A stretch of 64,000 nucleotides of DNA from Notospermus geniculatus (lineage: Eukaryota > Nemertea > Pilidiophora > Heteronemertea > Lineidae). The DNA is taken from the NCBI GenBank assembly GCA_002633025.1, contig NMRB01000322.1, positions 182,511-246,510 of the forward strand, read 5' to 3'. Under the pieces are notes generated by a model. That model ran no database searches and was not told the DNA's origin. It worked only from the letters and a program-made list of their open reading frames with translations. Shown piece after piece: positions 11,095-23,251 of the stretch. The translations under genes and the position numbers were made by a program. Numbering within the stretch: the stretch's first letter is position 1; each line of letters opens with the position of its first letter.

Positions 11095-11529
11095 ATGTTT
11101 CATCCAGAGAAAGCAAGATCCATTAATCTTGTTGCGGCTATCACAGCATGGAGAGTGGAGCTTCGATCTTCTAAGTACCTCTCTGATCGCGGTAACATGG
11201 GTGATGTGTTAACATGGATAAGTGGTGAGCAATTGGATCACAATCTCATTAATATCACCTCGGAAGCTCAGAGAAAACGGGGATACCGAATTCTGCAAAT
11301 GCTCCTTCAGCAGGGGCTTCCAGATGATGCCACGTTGTCACAACCTGTTTTTGTTACAAAAAAGGAGAGGGCTGATCAGCAAGACATTTCGAATCAGACT
11401 ATTGCCAAAATTGACAAGTCAATTATGAACATTATTGATAGCCTGGATGTTCCCCACAATGAGTTCTACTCTGAGACATTCAAAACGGTGAAGAAGCAGA
11501 AAAAAAGCCGACCACATTCATTTCTATAA
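11095..11529 (+). CDS. Unrecognised open frame, possibly part of a decayed gene
   Basis: The frame codes for 144 residues with ordinary, non-repetitive composition and a basic C-terminus. Upstream (about 10965-11090) another frame reads similarly protein-like (QWMMRGVPSDDMW, stop, then NLLKDLYDDLSAALHLNV). This suggests an older coding region broken by a stop and a frameshift near 11090. I do not recognise the family and cannot exclude chance. Confidence 0.25.
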   Translation: MFHPEKARSINLVAAITAWRVELRSSKYLSDRGNMGDVLTWISGEQLDHNLINITSEAQRKRGYRILQMLLQQGLPDDATLSQPVFVTKKERADQQDISNQTIAKIDKSIMNIIDSLDVPHNEFYSETFKTVKKQKKSRPHSFL

Positions 11530-13216
11530 TGAGCTTCTGGAACATGTGGAACAAATGAGTGAGTTGTCACCAGCTGAGGAAATGGATGAGACCATGGAGA
11601 CAGGACATGAAATTGATTCTAAATAAAGATGTAGGCATGGTAGGTGTTGGTCACTGATGGATGGAGAACTGGCATGACTGGGGCAAGATGACCATGATGA
11701 TTTTACAGTGAAACCTCCATTGGGGACCACCTCGGTAACGGGACCGCCCACCTCACCATAGTAGACCAATCACTAGAAGACCTATCCGCCTACTGGTTGT
11801 AACACCTAACATACATGACATTTGTCCTTTAATCGTATTTCATGACATGTAAGAAGATGTGACAAGCCTGGTGGCGACAGGCTCCACGAAGTGACTTTCA
11901 GATCATACAATGACAGTGCTGTTGCTGGGCGGATAGCTGTTTTGGGCAGCAGAAAGAAAATCGATAGCGGGACATGTCCTTACTTCCAAACAAATTGAGA
12001 AGAAATTGAGAAAAATTCGTCGACTACCCTGGCTCGAACCAAGTAATTGCTTTTACTTTTATTTTTTTTGACTTCAAGCAACTGCTTTTACTTTTTGCTT
12101 TTGCTAGAAGTAAATGTTTCATTTTTATGCATACGACCCATTGAGAGTGGTAAAGAGGAGTATCTCGTCTGTGAACCTACGTGCCAAACCACAGGTCCAG
12201 GTAATATCATGTTTCCACGCACAAACAAAATGTGAGGCGGTCTGGCCATGTCGGATGTCGCGTTTGCGGAAAGTGTTAATGGCCTTGGTGAATCCGCGCA
12301 TTTCAACAGCTGAAATGTACTACGTAACAGGTAAACAGTAGCAGATCAATGCATAGGCAATCAGACAGCCCTTGTTGATCATTCAGCGACATCCGAGGGG
12401 TTTTCCTAGACCACCACAATGTTCCGTAACCAAATAGAGGACCAAGCCTAAATTCAAGTGACTGTAGTTAGAAAGCCCATTCCGATCTACAAAAGGATCC
12501 TGAACCGATGGACCACAAGCCTCAGCAATCCAAATCAGAGGGGCTTGAATCAAATGGCGAAAAAGGGTTAAAATGTAATGGGATATTACCACAGAAGGTG
12601 TACCACCCCAAAGTAACACCCACATGTATTTGGTGTAGAATGAAGTGAAAGGGATCTAAATGGCCCCGACCAGAGGACTATTTTTCAAAAATACTGATGC
12701 CAATTTTTTTCATCACGGTAAATCAACCAAATTGCGTCTCATTTCACGGCCAAGACCTGTCCCGTCAATAATAAACAGCTTTCATTCATCCCAAGCCATG
12801 TACTCTGACTTCTGGTGAACCCTATCCATGGGAAATGGACCCAATTTTCGCAACATGAAAACTTACTGGCAGGACAAAATGTAAAATTGTCAGGCTGTTT
12901 CTGGCGAGATCTCCGGAACCATTCAGCCGATCGGGAAATTATATAAACCAATGGATAGCTAAAAACATGCACTAAACCACTAACCTGGTGTCAAAAAGAT
13001 TAATCCAAATATAAACATGATATCCAGGTATTTTGTCCAATTTCCTTACAAGCTGTTCGTAAGAACCGCCATGCTGACAAGGAAGTCGCACTGAATACTT
13101 TTCTCGTTGCTGATTGGTCGAAATAAAATCATATTTAAGTCCAATTTAAAAGAATTTATTTCGACCAATCAGCAATCAGCTTTTTCTAACAGCAATGCGT
13201 ACAAGTAAAGTGAGTA
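11530..13216. other. Non-coding stretch up to the first gap
   Basis: No supported gene. Around 13115-13185 a short palindrome with about 22-bp arms (GCTGATTGGTCGAAATAAA and its reverse) looks like a small MITE immediately before the assembly gap. The rest shows no structure I can name. Confidence 0.3.
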
Positions 13217-14106
13217 NNNNNNNNNNNNNNNNNNNNNNNNNNNNNNNNNNNNNNNNNNNNNNNNNNNNNNNNNNNNNNNNNNNNNNNNNNNNNNNNNNNN
13301 NNNNNNNNNNNNNNNNNNNNNNNNNNNNNNNNNNNNNNNNNNNNNNNNNNNNNNNNNNNNNNNNNNNNNNNNNNNNNNNNNNNNNNNNNNNNNNNNNNNN
13401 NNNNNNNNNNNNNNNNNNNNNNNNNNNNNNNNNNNNNNNNNNNNNNNNNNNNNNNNNNNNNNNNNNNNNNNNNNNNNNNNNNNNNNNNNNNNNNNNNNNN
13501 NNNNNNNNNNNNNNNNNNNNNNNNNNNNNNNNNNNNNNNNNNNNNNNNNNNNNNNNNNNNNNNNNNNNNNNNNNNNNNNNNNNNNNNNNNNNNNNNNNNN
13601 NNNNNNNNNNNNNNNNNNNNNNNNNNNNNNNNNNNNNNNNNNNNNNNNNNNNNNNNNNNNNNNNNNNNNNNNNNNNNNNNNNNNNNNNNNNNNNNNNNNN
13701 NNNNNNNNNNNNNNNNNNNNNNNNNNNNNNNNNNNNNNNNNNNNNNNNNNNNNNNNNNNNNNNNNNNNNNNNNNNNNNNNNNNNNNNNNNNNNNNNNNNN
13801 NNNNNNNNNNNNNNNNNNNNNNNNNNNNNNNNNNNNNNNNNNNNNNNNNNNNNNNNNNNNNNNNNNNNNNNNNNNNNNNNNNNNNNNNNNNNNNNNNNNN
13901 NNNNNNNNNNNNNNNNNNNNNNNNNNNNNNNNNNNNNNNNNNNNNNNNNNNNNNNNNNNNNNNNNNNNNNNNNNNNNNNNNNNNNNNNNNNNNNNNNNNN
14001 NNNNNNNNNNNNNNNNNNNNNNNNNNNNNNNNNNNNNNNNNNNNNNNNNNNNNNNNNNNNNNNNNNNNNNNNNNNNNNNNNNNNNNNNNNNNNNNNNNNN
14101 NNNNNN
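13217..14106. other. Assembly gap
   Basis: A run of about 890 N. Long open frames spanning it are artefacts. Confidence 0.99.
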
Positions 14107-14282
14107 ATCTCATCTATAAGATGCGATCGAATTCAAATACATCTGCAAATCCTCCGCAGCAACACGAGTGACGTTATCAGCTGCCATTTTTTGCCGATTT
14201 GATGGATTTCGTGCACTGACATATGACTGAAGTGCCGTTTTCAAGATCCTCGACCGCAGGTGAAAAAGTGTGCGAATTTCAA

Positions 14283-14390
14283 ACTGGGTAAACTTTAGTG
14301 CCCTAAAGTTTACCCAGGATCGTCTGGGTAACTTTTAGGGTTACCCAGGTTGGTCCTGGGTAAACGTTAGGGTTACCCAGGACGACATCT
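14283..14390. repeat. Nested hairpin repeat of GGGTAAAC/GTTTACCC motifs
   Basis: GGGTAAACTTTAG and its reverse CTAAAGTTTACCC face each other at 14287-14323. They are followed by further GGGTAAC and GTTACCCAGG units in both orientations, giving a small cluster able to form several alternative hairpins. No gene is evident. Confidence 0.6.
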
Positions 14391-15591
14391 ACCGATTCGG
14401 CCCTAGTTTTAGCTACGCTTTATGTACTAACGTCTAATTTTGAACATAACGTTACCCGTCCTCTTCTTACGCTGGCTGGGCTGAACAGCTGCCGAATGTT
14501 TTACATCTTCCGTAGAATTAAATCACGGCTGCGTAATCTCAGGCTACATATCATAATTAATAATACATACTTGCACATAATTGCAGCCATACCTGCACAT
14601 GACATATGATGTGAAACCCCCTATAGCCTCAGAGTTGCAGTTGCCATTTTTAAGACGTTGATCTACAGAAAGTCGAGGACTTTGGATGTACGTTTGTCGA
14701 TATGAGGTAATAAATAAGCGATGTTTGTGAATGATAAAATGTTGTACACATTCATTGACAATATTTTGTCGATGATAAGAATAGAACAAGTTAGGCGTAC
14801 TAATTATGTCTAGTTATCTATCTTGGCACAATTCCATATACGGTACAGGTAGTATCAAGCTAAAGCGCTATTTTAGAATGACAGTAAGTCCTCAGTAACT
14901 AGTGGTATTAGCCATGTTATTCTGTTATACGTTCACTTTGGTTTCCAATACTCAGTGTGATATGACGGTTTTCTCAAAGCCCGAAATTCGGACGCGAACG
15001 TCTGTCCGTTTGTACTGCGCTGTCTACCTGGCATTCGGTCATCATGGTCAATGGGATTGGCGATAACTCTCTTTATAATGAATTCTACTACGAAAAGCTG
15101 AAAATGTTCGGGAAGGGACAGTTTCAGTACAATTTCGTTAACACACAGCTTCAGCAACTTGATTAATACACCTCTACATGACCATTTTGCAAGATATACT
15201 AGTGGTTATCAGGATTACATAAATGGATTGAGGCTGTCTCTATCGACCAAACAATTGTACATGTATTCAATGAATGTGATATTGCACTGCATCCTTAAAG
15301 GACCACAGTATTGCTTCCCAATCCTGCGTTACACCTACCCACGTTAAGGGATACCTCTACGACTTGGTAAACCACGCATGCTACTACGTGCATTGTAGTG
15401 TAATCATACATTCTCCAACACTGGGGCGAAAGGCTTAACTACAGTATTGGAGAATGGTGTCGGTGGCACCGGCTGTCGACAGAAAGTGGCAATACCGTGG
15501 TCCTTTAAGTCGTCATCTGAAAAACCGTGCTTTGCTTGACAGAGTAGTACTTGATGAGCTGCCTAAGTAACAGGCAGGACCGTCAGTCGGA
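14391..15591. other. Upstream flank of the second GPCR
   Basis: AT-rich sequence without a supported gene. It contains the presumptive promoter and 5' leader of the receptor at 15592, but I cannot place a TATA box or transcription start with confidence. A short inverted motif (TATTGGAGAATG facing CATTCTCCAACACTG, about 15409-15456) may be a small MITE. Confidence 0.3.
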
Positions 15592-16614
15592 ATGTATAGA
15601 CGTACGACGTATGTTGAAAATATTACCGACGTACATTTCATGATGTTCAACAGCTCACAACGTTTTCCGCCAGAAGAAATTCCATACGACTTGAATGATC
15701 TTGCCGTAACACTGCAGTACTACAGCTACACGGTTGTTCTTATTATTGGACTGGGGGGAAACACATTAACTTTGTTCGTCATGTCCTTGCCTCAGAACAG
15801 GAACTCGGTCATGTGTTTTTATCTGCGAAACTTGGCAATCTTTGACACCCTCTTACTCCTGTCAGATTATCTGCAGCCATATCTCTTTGCCAAAAGCCCG
15901 TTCGTGGAAATATTAGGAGTAGCTTATTGCATTATTTTCTATTATTTTGGATACGCATTTTTCGGCTGTTCCGTGTGGACCGTAGTCATTATAGCGTTCG
16001 ATAGGGTCATCGCCGTCATGTATCCCCTTCACACAGCCACACTGTGTACTATTAAACGTGCCAGGATATACACTTTTTGCCTGGTTGTGTTTAAATTTTC
16101 CTTTTATGTCCCCCATCTCTTCATGATACCGCACTTCCAGCAAGGCACTGATGGAATTCATGTACGTTGCATTTTACCTGAAGAATTACACGTATATTAC
16201 ATAATACAGGAGACCCTAGGTACCCCAGTGCCCATTTTAGCAGTTGCGGTGTTAAACGTTGTCATAGCTTTCAGTCTCAAGCGACATCAGTCCAAAATGC
16301 AAAGTATTACGGCGAAAAATCAGAAATGTTCGTCACAAAATTCATCTAGGGACAGAAGCATGACTCTGATATTAATACTCGTCGCTACATTTCTGTTTCT
16401 ATTTCTTCTACCCTTTTTCTGCGACGCGATAATTTGGAGGTTTATTGTGCCTGATTTGGCAATATCGAGACCAGATCTTAGAAATTTGTCATTTGCAATC
16501 ATTCTTGTTCCAACACAATTAAACCACGCTGTTAACTTCTTCCTGTATTGCATTGGTAGTAGGTATTTCAGGAGGGATTTGCGTACACTGATTTGCAGAA
16601 GCCCTGGAAAATGA
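15592..16614 (+). CDS. Class A rhodopsin-like GPCR, intronless, probable peptide receptor
   Basis: A 340-residue seven-helix receptor in one exon. Potential N-glycosylation sites are Asn10 and Asn20. TM1 is about 43-66 with GGN (55-57). TM2 is about 76-98 with NLAIFD (Asp85). TM3 is about 108-136 with Cys113, ending in DRV (137-139) where DRY is usual. TM4 is about 158-180, Cys193 lies in the second extracellular loop, TM5 is about 202-228, TM6 about 256-283 with LLP at 272-274, and TM7 about 300-320, ending NFFLY (315-319) in place of NPxxY. A helix-8-like FRRDLRTLIC follows. The sequence differs clearly from the receptor at 5637, so it is not a recent copy. The ligand is unknown. The start could also be the Met at residue 17 or 18. 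Confidence 0.85.
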   Translation: MYRRTTYVENITDVHFMMFNSSQRFPPEEIPYDLNDLAVTLQYYSYTVVLIIGLGGNTLTLFVMSLPQNRNSVMCFYLRNLAIFDTLLLLSDYLQPYLFAKSPFVEILGVAYCIIFYYFGYAFFGCSVWTVVIIAFDRVIAVMYPLHTATLCTIKRARIYTFCLVVFKFSFYVPHLFMIPHFQQGTDGIHVRCILPEELHVYYIIQETLGTPVPILAVAVLNVVIAFSLKRHQSKMQSITAKNQKCSSQNSSRDRSMTLILILVATFLFLFLLPFFCDAIIWRFIVPDLAISRPDLRNLSFAIILVPTQLNHAVNFFLYCIGSRYFRRDLRTLICRSPGK

Positions 16615-16619
16615 AATCG

Positions 16620-17687
16620 TCAACATTGAAAATACATATATATATGAATATGGGTGTGTGCGCTTTAAAATTTGACGGTACGGTGAATATACTGGAAAGT
16701 AACTGAATGGATACAAAATAAGGCAGAGTGGCAGGAAAGAATGTCACCAAGAACAAAGATCATATTGTCGTTACATTCAAATCTGCAGCCATGTACATGT
16801 ACCTTAATCCATTACGGAACAATAGAAACGGACATACTCTAGTTTCGTTCTTCTAAGGTTACTTCACTGAACACCCATATGACCGTCTACCCTATTGAAT
16901 ATGCATGGCAAAATAAAGAGCTGTTCAATGTGACTGACAGACGAGGAGGGAAAGGGCTATTGAAGACTGATTTATCTGACCACAGATTATTGACATCGTT
17001 ATCTTCATAAGGGAATAGTGATTGTAACAGACAATGCCTGCCAACAAAGCAGTCTTCGGGGCCCAGTGCAAGTAACGCAAGACTCACTCATCGGTCAGTT
17101 ATGTTAAATAGAATCAATAAATTCTGTGTATGGTCTGTATTGTGGCTTGGACGAAACCTACAACATGAATATCTAATGTAACCTAAGAAGAACGAAACTA
17201 GAGTATTTTACAGGGGTCGCTCTTTACTGTTACTTCTGTTTAAAAGGAATGCAAGTGCCAGTATCTATGTATCCATTTGCATGTTATTTGCAAAACACAC
17301 CAAAAATAGTCTCGCCAATTTCAAATGAAAATGACATTGACCAAAATAGTTACTCTCGTTGCCGTCAACCAGTAAGGAAATTCTAATCGGTACCGACTGA
17401 GGGATTTCAAAAATGTGGAAGTACGGTATATACAAAGAGTGGGTACGCATTTGTATTTAATGTGTATTGTTTGATTAACGCCCAAATTAAGCAAACAGGT
17501 AATTAAACAACACAATAAGGACATGTAGATGTAATTTTAATCTGTATTCATTGACTGTGATTAGTTGCACACGCGTGACACGATGATGACATCAAACCCG
17601 AGCTGCATCAACCAGCTGGCAGGGGCTACTGGCAGGGTGAACTTGAAAAATAGCCCTTTAGAGAAAATGTTGGGGTCCATTGGGCAG
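16620..17687. other. Non-coding stretch
   Basis: AT-rich downstream flank of the receptor. An AATAAA motif at 16911-16916 is a possible polyadenylation signal. No genes. The motif ACTCTAGTTTCGTTCTTCTAAGG (16837) returns in reverse near 17170-17205, suggesting one more TIR element of about 370 bp that I did not delimit further. Confidence 0.35.
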
Positions 17688-17750
17688 GGTTCGTTATATC
17701 AGGGAGTTCGTTATATCGAGGTTCGTTATAGCGAGGTTGCACTGTATATT
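17688..17750. repeat. pogo/Tigger-like terminal sequence remnant
   Basis: TTCGTTATATCRRGG-type units are repeated three times and end GTTGCACTGTA, the look of a single mariner/pogo-class MITE terminus. The partner end was not found nearby. Confidence 0.4.
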
Positions 17751-19350
17751 GGGCCAAATGAATAAAAACTAGAATTCGCTTGCAAGCAAATACTTCAAGC
17801 ACAAGCAACGCTTGCTAAAAGGAAAAGATTGTGCCTGTTTTCGTATGAATAAAGTGGACATTTTACTCCCAAAGTTTTGCAGGGAAGTTTCAAGGAAGTA
17901 CTTGAAGTCATATGCCGATGTCGTTATTCCTGTGAATGGTCTGCACCGTGAACTGATGGTGGTCTATTTCATCGTATGGTTTTGGCATTGTTCGCTGGGG
18001 TCAAGCGGGTTATGTTTTGACTGCGCTGAGGACCCTTTTGCGTAACGTGTGTACGAATTGCGATTCTCGCTTTTCCGTCCACTGCTGCCTAAAAGATGTC
18101 CGCGGAAATGATTCTTTGCAGAATTTTAAAAGTTTTTTTTCAGCTGAATACACGTTTTTTCTTCCACGTTAAGTTATTTCCCTGGAATTTTGCGGGCGGG
18201 GAATTAAAGTTTTTAGGTTCCGTGGAAGAAACTCAGAAAAAAAGAGAAATTATGAAAAATTAATCCAGATTTTTAAAAAAATCAAATTCCGCACGAGAGA
18301 GTGAGTGCTGAACAAAATGTTACGAACAAATTTTATACTCAGCAGATAGCTCTCTGGTGCGGTGAGGTTTAGCTGAAAAAACAATGGACCAGAAAGATAA
18401 ATAACAGAGAGACTAAGGTAAAGGGCAAGGCAGATGTGCAAAGAACAGGAAATCGACCAATCAATCTGAAGAAATGGGAACGGATGCTGTTATCGCTGAT
18501 ACACACGTCTGGGGCAACCTTCGATCATACATTTGTTCAAAACACCATCACACATTTGTATGATGATGTCCAAGTTTGTTGTGGATTTCTGTATACTATA
18601 GTCCGACATTCATGGACATCTGTAGGACGAACTGTGTTGGGGCAAGGAAAACGAAAAGAAATTACAGGGAAAGTTCATAATTGTCTCAAAATGGATCTCA
18701 CAAGAACCTCGTGAGTGGTGCTGCTGCATTAGTAATAATGGCAGTGACCCGTCGTCGAAAAGGCAAAGGAGTAGGAAGAGGTGTCAAAATGGGTTAGACA
18801 ATGGATCAGGAGGAAAAGTCAGTCTGGAGCCTTATGGGCTGCCATTTTATGTACACATGTCACATGATGTAGTTGTCCCACATGACATACTACAAACCTT
18901 CTGAATAGTAAATGGCTTGAAATGATGTGGAATGTTTTTAACATCTGTTGGCAAGATGAAACATGCAGCTAAAAATTTGAACATCATCATATATATGTTG
19001 GATGGTTTTCAAGTTTGTTGGGAAAACGGTCCACATAATCATACATCTGTCCATGAACATCATCATACAAATTAATGATGATGTTTCGAACAAATGCATG
19101 ATCGTGTAGACGGGCCTTAAAATTCGAAGGATTTCCTGCCTATTAAAAAGCATATGCTGTACTTTATTCATACGGATACAAGGACTTACTTGATTTCGAA
19201 GCAAACGCTAGATGCTAAAAAGCATTTGCTTTATACGAAGCAAAACAAACTACACTTTCCTAGCATTTCCTATGTTTTTATTCATACGGGTACAAGTAAA
19301 TGTTTCAATATCGGTAGTTAAAGCAAATGCTAGTTTTTATTCATATGGCC
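17751..19350. mobile_element. TIR element of about 1.6 kb with a nested insertion
   Basis: The left end reads GGGCCAAATGAATAAAAACT and the right end returns as its near reverse complement (GTTTTTATTCATATGGCC). Similar ATGAATAAA motifs recur inside both arms. A second TIR element occupies about 18496-19120. No transposase frame is seen, so it is non-autonomous. Confidence 0.45.
18496..19120. mobile_element. Nested palindromic TIR element
   Basis: Arms of roughly 120 bp share GATCATACATTTGTTC and TTTGTATGATGATGT in opposite orientation. The interior has no coding frame of note. The family is unresolved. Confidence 0.45.
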
Positions 19351-19769
19351 TAATATTTGATAGTCATGATATGGATAGAAATCAAATCAGTTTTCCTTTT
19401 TACCACGAGAGTCATTCACTTTAATAGGCCTGTGTGTTATACAGACACTTGAAGTATATTGTGGCACATGAGTGGTATATGTGATAGAATTCTGTGTCAT
19501 GGGAATCTGCTGACTAACGACAGGCTGACCAGACGTTACTGGAGCTTTAACAACTTTGTCAACCATTTGCAAAGGCCTCTCATTAACTGTCGCTGGTACA
19601 AATTACCTAGACTCATGATTCAAAGCTGAACTGACAGCAACGCTCGTGACAGGTTGCTCTTGCGAGGTGGTTCCACTGACGGGGACGACATCTTCGAATT
19701 CGCCCACTTTAGACAGCGCATCACCAGCGGTAGAAAACTCGTCCTTTATGGCATCTCCCACTACCTTAT

Positions 19770-19990
19770 CTCGCTTCAGTAACTAATATTTCAGTGTCGA
19801 ACCCAAACTGCTCCTCTTTCAAGTGGAGGTCGAATTTCATCTTCTCGATTTCTTCTGCCTTAAAGCCTTGGTCTTTGCCTCAAGCTCCGCCTTTTTCTGC
19901 TGCTCCTTCAGGTGTATCAGAGGCAGATGTGACGCCTTTGACGAAGCATTAGACGAGTGACCCTTCGAATGAACACTATGCCTATATCGC
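19770..19990 (-). pseudogene. Lys/Glu-rich coiled-coil fragment, possibly BEL-type Gag remnant
   Basis: Allowing one frameshift, the minus strand encodes a Ser-rich stretch, then a charged helix with KKAELEAKTKAL and EKMKFDLHLKEEQFGF. N-termini of many BEL/Pao Gag proteins look like this. The surrounding frame is full of stops. Alternatives include any coiled-coil protein. Confidence 0.3.
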
Positions 19991-21942
19991 ACGAGCCATT
20001 CAGCTTAGAAGACAATGCAGTAGAAACTGACCATTCTTGCGTAATTTGTGACCCTCTGAGGTGTGTTACGAGCTGATTTATTGACGAAAAACATTTTCCG
20101 GCAACAATTAATAAAACTTCCTTTCAACAGCTATGTGACTTGCTCCGGCAAAATTACTCGTATGTCGCTGAGAAGTGACATGGGAAAGCAATCGCCTGTT
20201 GTTTCATTTCTTCATTGTCTACCCCACAGGGACTTGAGGCATGGATTGCAGGGGTGGCGGATGTGTTACAGAGGTCGAAAGGAGCACATACCCCGGTAAT
20301 AACACCCCCCCCCCCCGATAATGCCCCCGTCTAGTAATGTACCGGTATAAGAAAAAAATTGCCTCATTTTTATAACCACCCTATGCGAATCGATGTCGAA
20401 GCCCATTCATTCACTTGAACTACATTGTATCTAATCGAAAAACTTTTCGAAACTCTTAGCGTTCTACAATGTTCGTTTTTCTGGAACACGCTGTGTAAAA
20501 GTCACAAAACCCGTCAATCGAATCGATCGCAGGCTGTTCGTATCGTAATCGACCGCGGACACCTTGAAGTTGACCATACTGAAAAATCTCAACAGAAATA
20601 TTGATTATCTGATTCCTCTTTTCACATCAATTTCTCTAATCCAAAGTTGGTCGAATCATTTATCGCATTTCGTTCAGTAAAAAATGTAGTTTTGATGTCA
20701 GTTATATATGTACCGCCCTCAGTCTCAGGTTTTCATTTTTCCAGTGTCCCAAGTAGGCCTAAGTTGTTTGAATACACGAATTTTACACTGTATGTTGCGC
20801 AACAACAGATCTGATTCGGCAGACTACCGTTTTAATAGCATCATATACTGTACCCACCCAGTTATAACGTCAGTGCATTAAGTATTCGTAGATCAGAGGA
20901 CCGCCCTTTTCATCATGTGACTGAGGTAATCATATTCGTATTTAGGATTAGTTCAGATGCGATGATTGCATATTATGTATTACGCGAGTATGATTATCTC
21001 AGACCCACAGTGAAAGAGCCGCTGATCAACGAAAATACAATGAACTGTCATTATAACTGAGTAGGTACAGTATGCTGTTCACTTTTTAACGGAAGGGGAA
21101 TAAATAATAAACTGTCTGAGTTCCATCCATTCTGGGAGCAAGGACTTGCAGCAATGCTGATATGATAGGGACTTAGCCCCCCCCCCCCTTCAGGAATCTA
21201 ATTCCGATTTCATTTTTCAACGAGAAACCATGACCATTCGAATATCACCTTACAGGAGTAGCCTATTGTAAGTAGGACTCGCATTCCTGGTACTCCCATT
21301 CCTTCCACAAGTGACAGATCGGGCAGTGTGAATCCCGGTAAATTTGCTAATTTTCTTAAGTCTCTACCACTTAAGCGAGGTGCCTCATTTTTGGTGTGGT
21401 CTTGCAATATCGTATCCACTTGCTTTCTCAGCATGGTAACTCCTGAATCGCAATCTGTGCTCATGAATGCAAACACCCATTGAAAGCGTTAAATATTGTA
21501 GGGATATCAGCAATATCTTACATTGACGTTCAATGTTAGGCCAAAATTTGGTGTGACACAAACTTGGATCATGCAGAGACTCTACCAGGGAGGCATGATA
21601 ATTGGTTTAACTCCGCGTATTGCTTCCTGGTAGGTCTCGAATGATTCATTGTTGATAGCCCTGTGATCATGGTGATCTACGTGTCTTGTTACTGATATTT
21701 TACGATTTATTTTCTACCATATGCTTGAGGTGTGCAAATGTCAACTCGGGGACATGTAAGTAGTTACGGTACTCAGCAAAAAAATATTGAACAACATATT
21801 GCAATAAATCAGTGCTTCACAAGTATTGCACCATTGCTTGACTCTCGTTACCTTACTTTCTGACAGACATCCTTGGCAGTTACAGAAGAGGGCAAACAGT
21901 TATCAATACTTCCTTGCAACATAACTACGATTAGAACAGTAT
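19991..21942. other. Stretch without a supported gene
   Basis: About 20215-20300 resembles one arm of the palindromic element at 37323-37612 (GGGACTTGAGGCATG). Poly-C tracts lie at 20306-20320 and 21178-21188. A minus-strand frame of 88 residues at 21476-21210 could be an exon, but it has no recognisable motif or convincing splice sites. Confidence 0.3.
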
Positions 21943-22069
21943 GGGCCATATTCATAAAGGGTGTTTAAGACTTAGACGCGTGTAACTTCACTAAATGCAC
22001 ACACTTCCACCATGCATTTGGCGAAGTTACACGCGTCTAAGTCGTAAACACCCTTTATGAATACGGCCC
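21943..22069. mobile_element. MITE of the GGGCC..ATTCATAAA type
   Basis: A 127-bp near-palindrome with about 48-bp arms that begin GGGCCATATTCATAAAGGG, flanked by TAT on both sides (3-bp duplication). It resembles the MITE at 44390-44507 in size, termini and 3-bp target duplication, which suggests PIF/Harbinger-type mobilisation. Confidence 0.65.
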
Positions 22070-22822
22070 TATATTTTTCTGGTAAAGGAAGTAGAGCGAA
22101 ACAGTTTTTTTCTCAAATGATTGGACCTATCCAGAAATGAACGACGGCTTGATGGGCCGTTTAATGGATACTTCAGGAAGGCAGATTACCTCTTGAGGTA
22201 GACAGGGAGACCTTGACTCGTGTTATATTTTGATAAACGCGATGGGAGATATTAATGTCCATCAAGACAGTTTTAATCTGTTATTAAAGAACAGTGGACT
22301 TAGACAGCCTGATAGAACAGAACTACATGTCAGCGTCTTAACCTGTGCTGTCCTATGCACGAAACTGAAATGTACATCCTTCGTTACTCTCAATCTGAGA
22401 CGAAATATCATCTGTCAGCTGAGCAAGAAAAGTTGTAAATGTATGCAAAGCAAAGATGCCTTCAAACACGACGGGGCTCAAATGTATCAGAAAAAGGTAG
22501 ACATGTTGATAGGCCTACAACTGTTTGTTCTGAATTGTTACTGCGTCAGGTTTTGACGTCTTGCTCAGTATTCACTCATTACAACCAATTTCAACATAAT
22601 TTTCAAAGAATGTCTGCTACGTGTATCTTAATTTTCGCGCAAGTCAGACAAAACGGGCCACCCTTTCACTAATCGCTTTTCATTTTGGTACGATGTTCAG
22701 TGCGGTTTACCATACGCGATGAAATCCGTTTTTTTCCTCTCGAAATGGCCACCATAAATCACGAACTGCGGCTTCGGGAAAACACTTTTTCATGTCGCAG
22801 TTATTTGGAAAATGAAGCAATA

Positions 22823-23251
22823 GGGAGGTTCCGCAACGTCTCCGAATTCCGAATCCTGAATATCTTTGATTATGACGTCATCACTTTGACGTAATGACGT
22901 CGCATCACATTCGTGACGCCGTGCAAATTCGTTGCGTCTTGACGAGGATTGCCGTAAATCTTCATAGATGGTTTACGAATTCCGAATTGATAATTTTCAT
23001 TTACAACAAATGTTTTCTTGGGCTCTTCTGAGCATAGAGGTGACAATATAACCTGGCACACTTTAGCGGTGAAATAAATGCTTAAAATGTCAGTGTAAGG
23101 TAATAACGTGGTGTTAAACAGAGGTTTTCACACCGTTCACAAGGCCGAAAGTCGAACCACCGCGGATTTTTGACGAGGAAACGGCGTCATGACGTCACGC
23201 AGGCCTGAAATCGTTTTGGGATTCGGAATTCGTGACGATGCGGAACCTCAC
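22823..23251. mobile_element. TA-flanked TIR element
   Basis: A 429-bp element with about 34-bp inverted ends containing AGGTTCCGCA and GAATTCCGAATCC, flanked by TA on both sides. TGACGTCA-like palindromes are frequent inside. Probably a Tc1/mariner-class MITE. Confidence 0.55.

Noticed and set aside
13169-14202. Long open frames on both strands
   Set aside because: They consist almost entirely of unknown bases of the assembly gap.
21210-21476. 88-codon minus-strand frame as a possible exon
   Set aside because: Protein-like composition, but no recognisable domain, no neighbour exon and no convincing splice sites.
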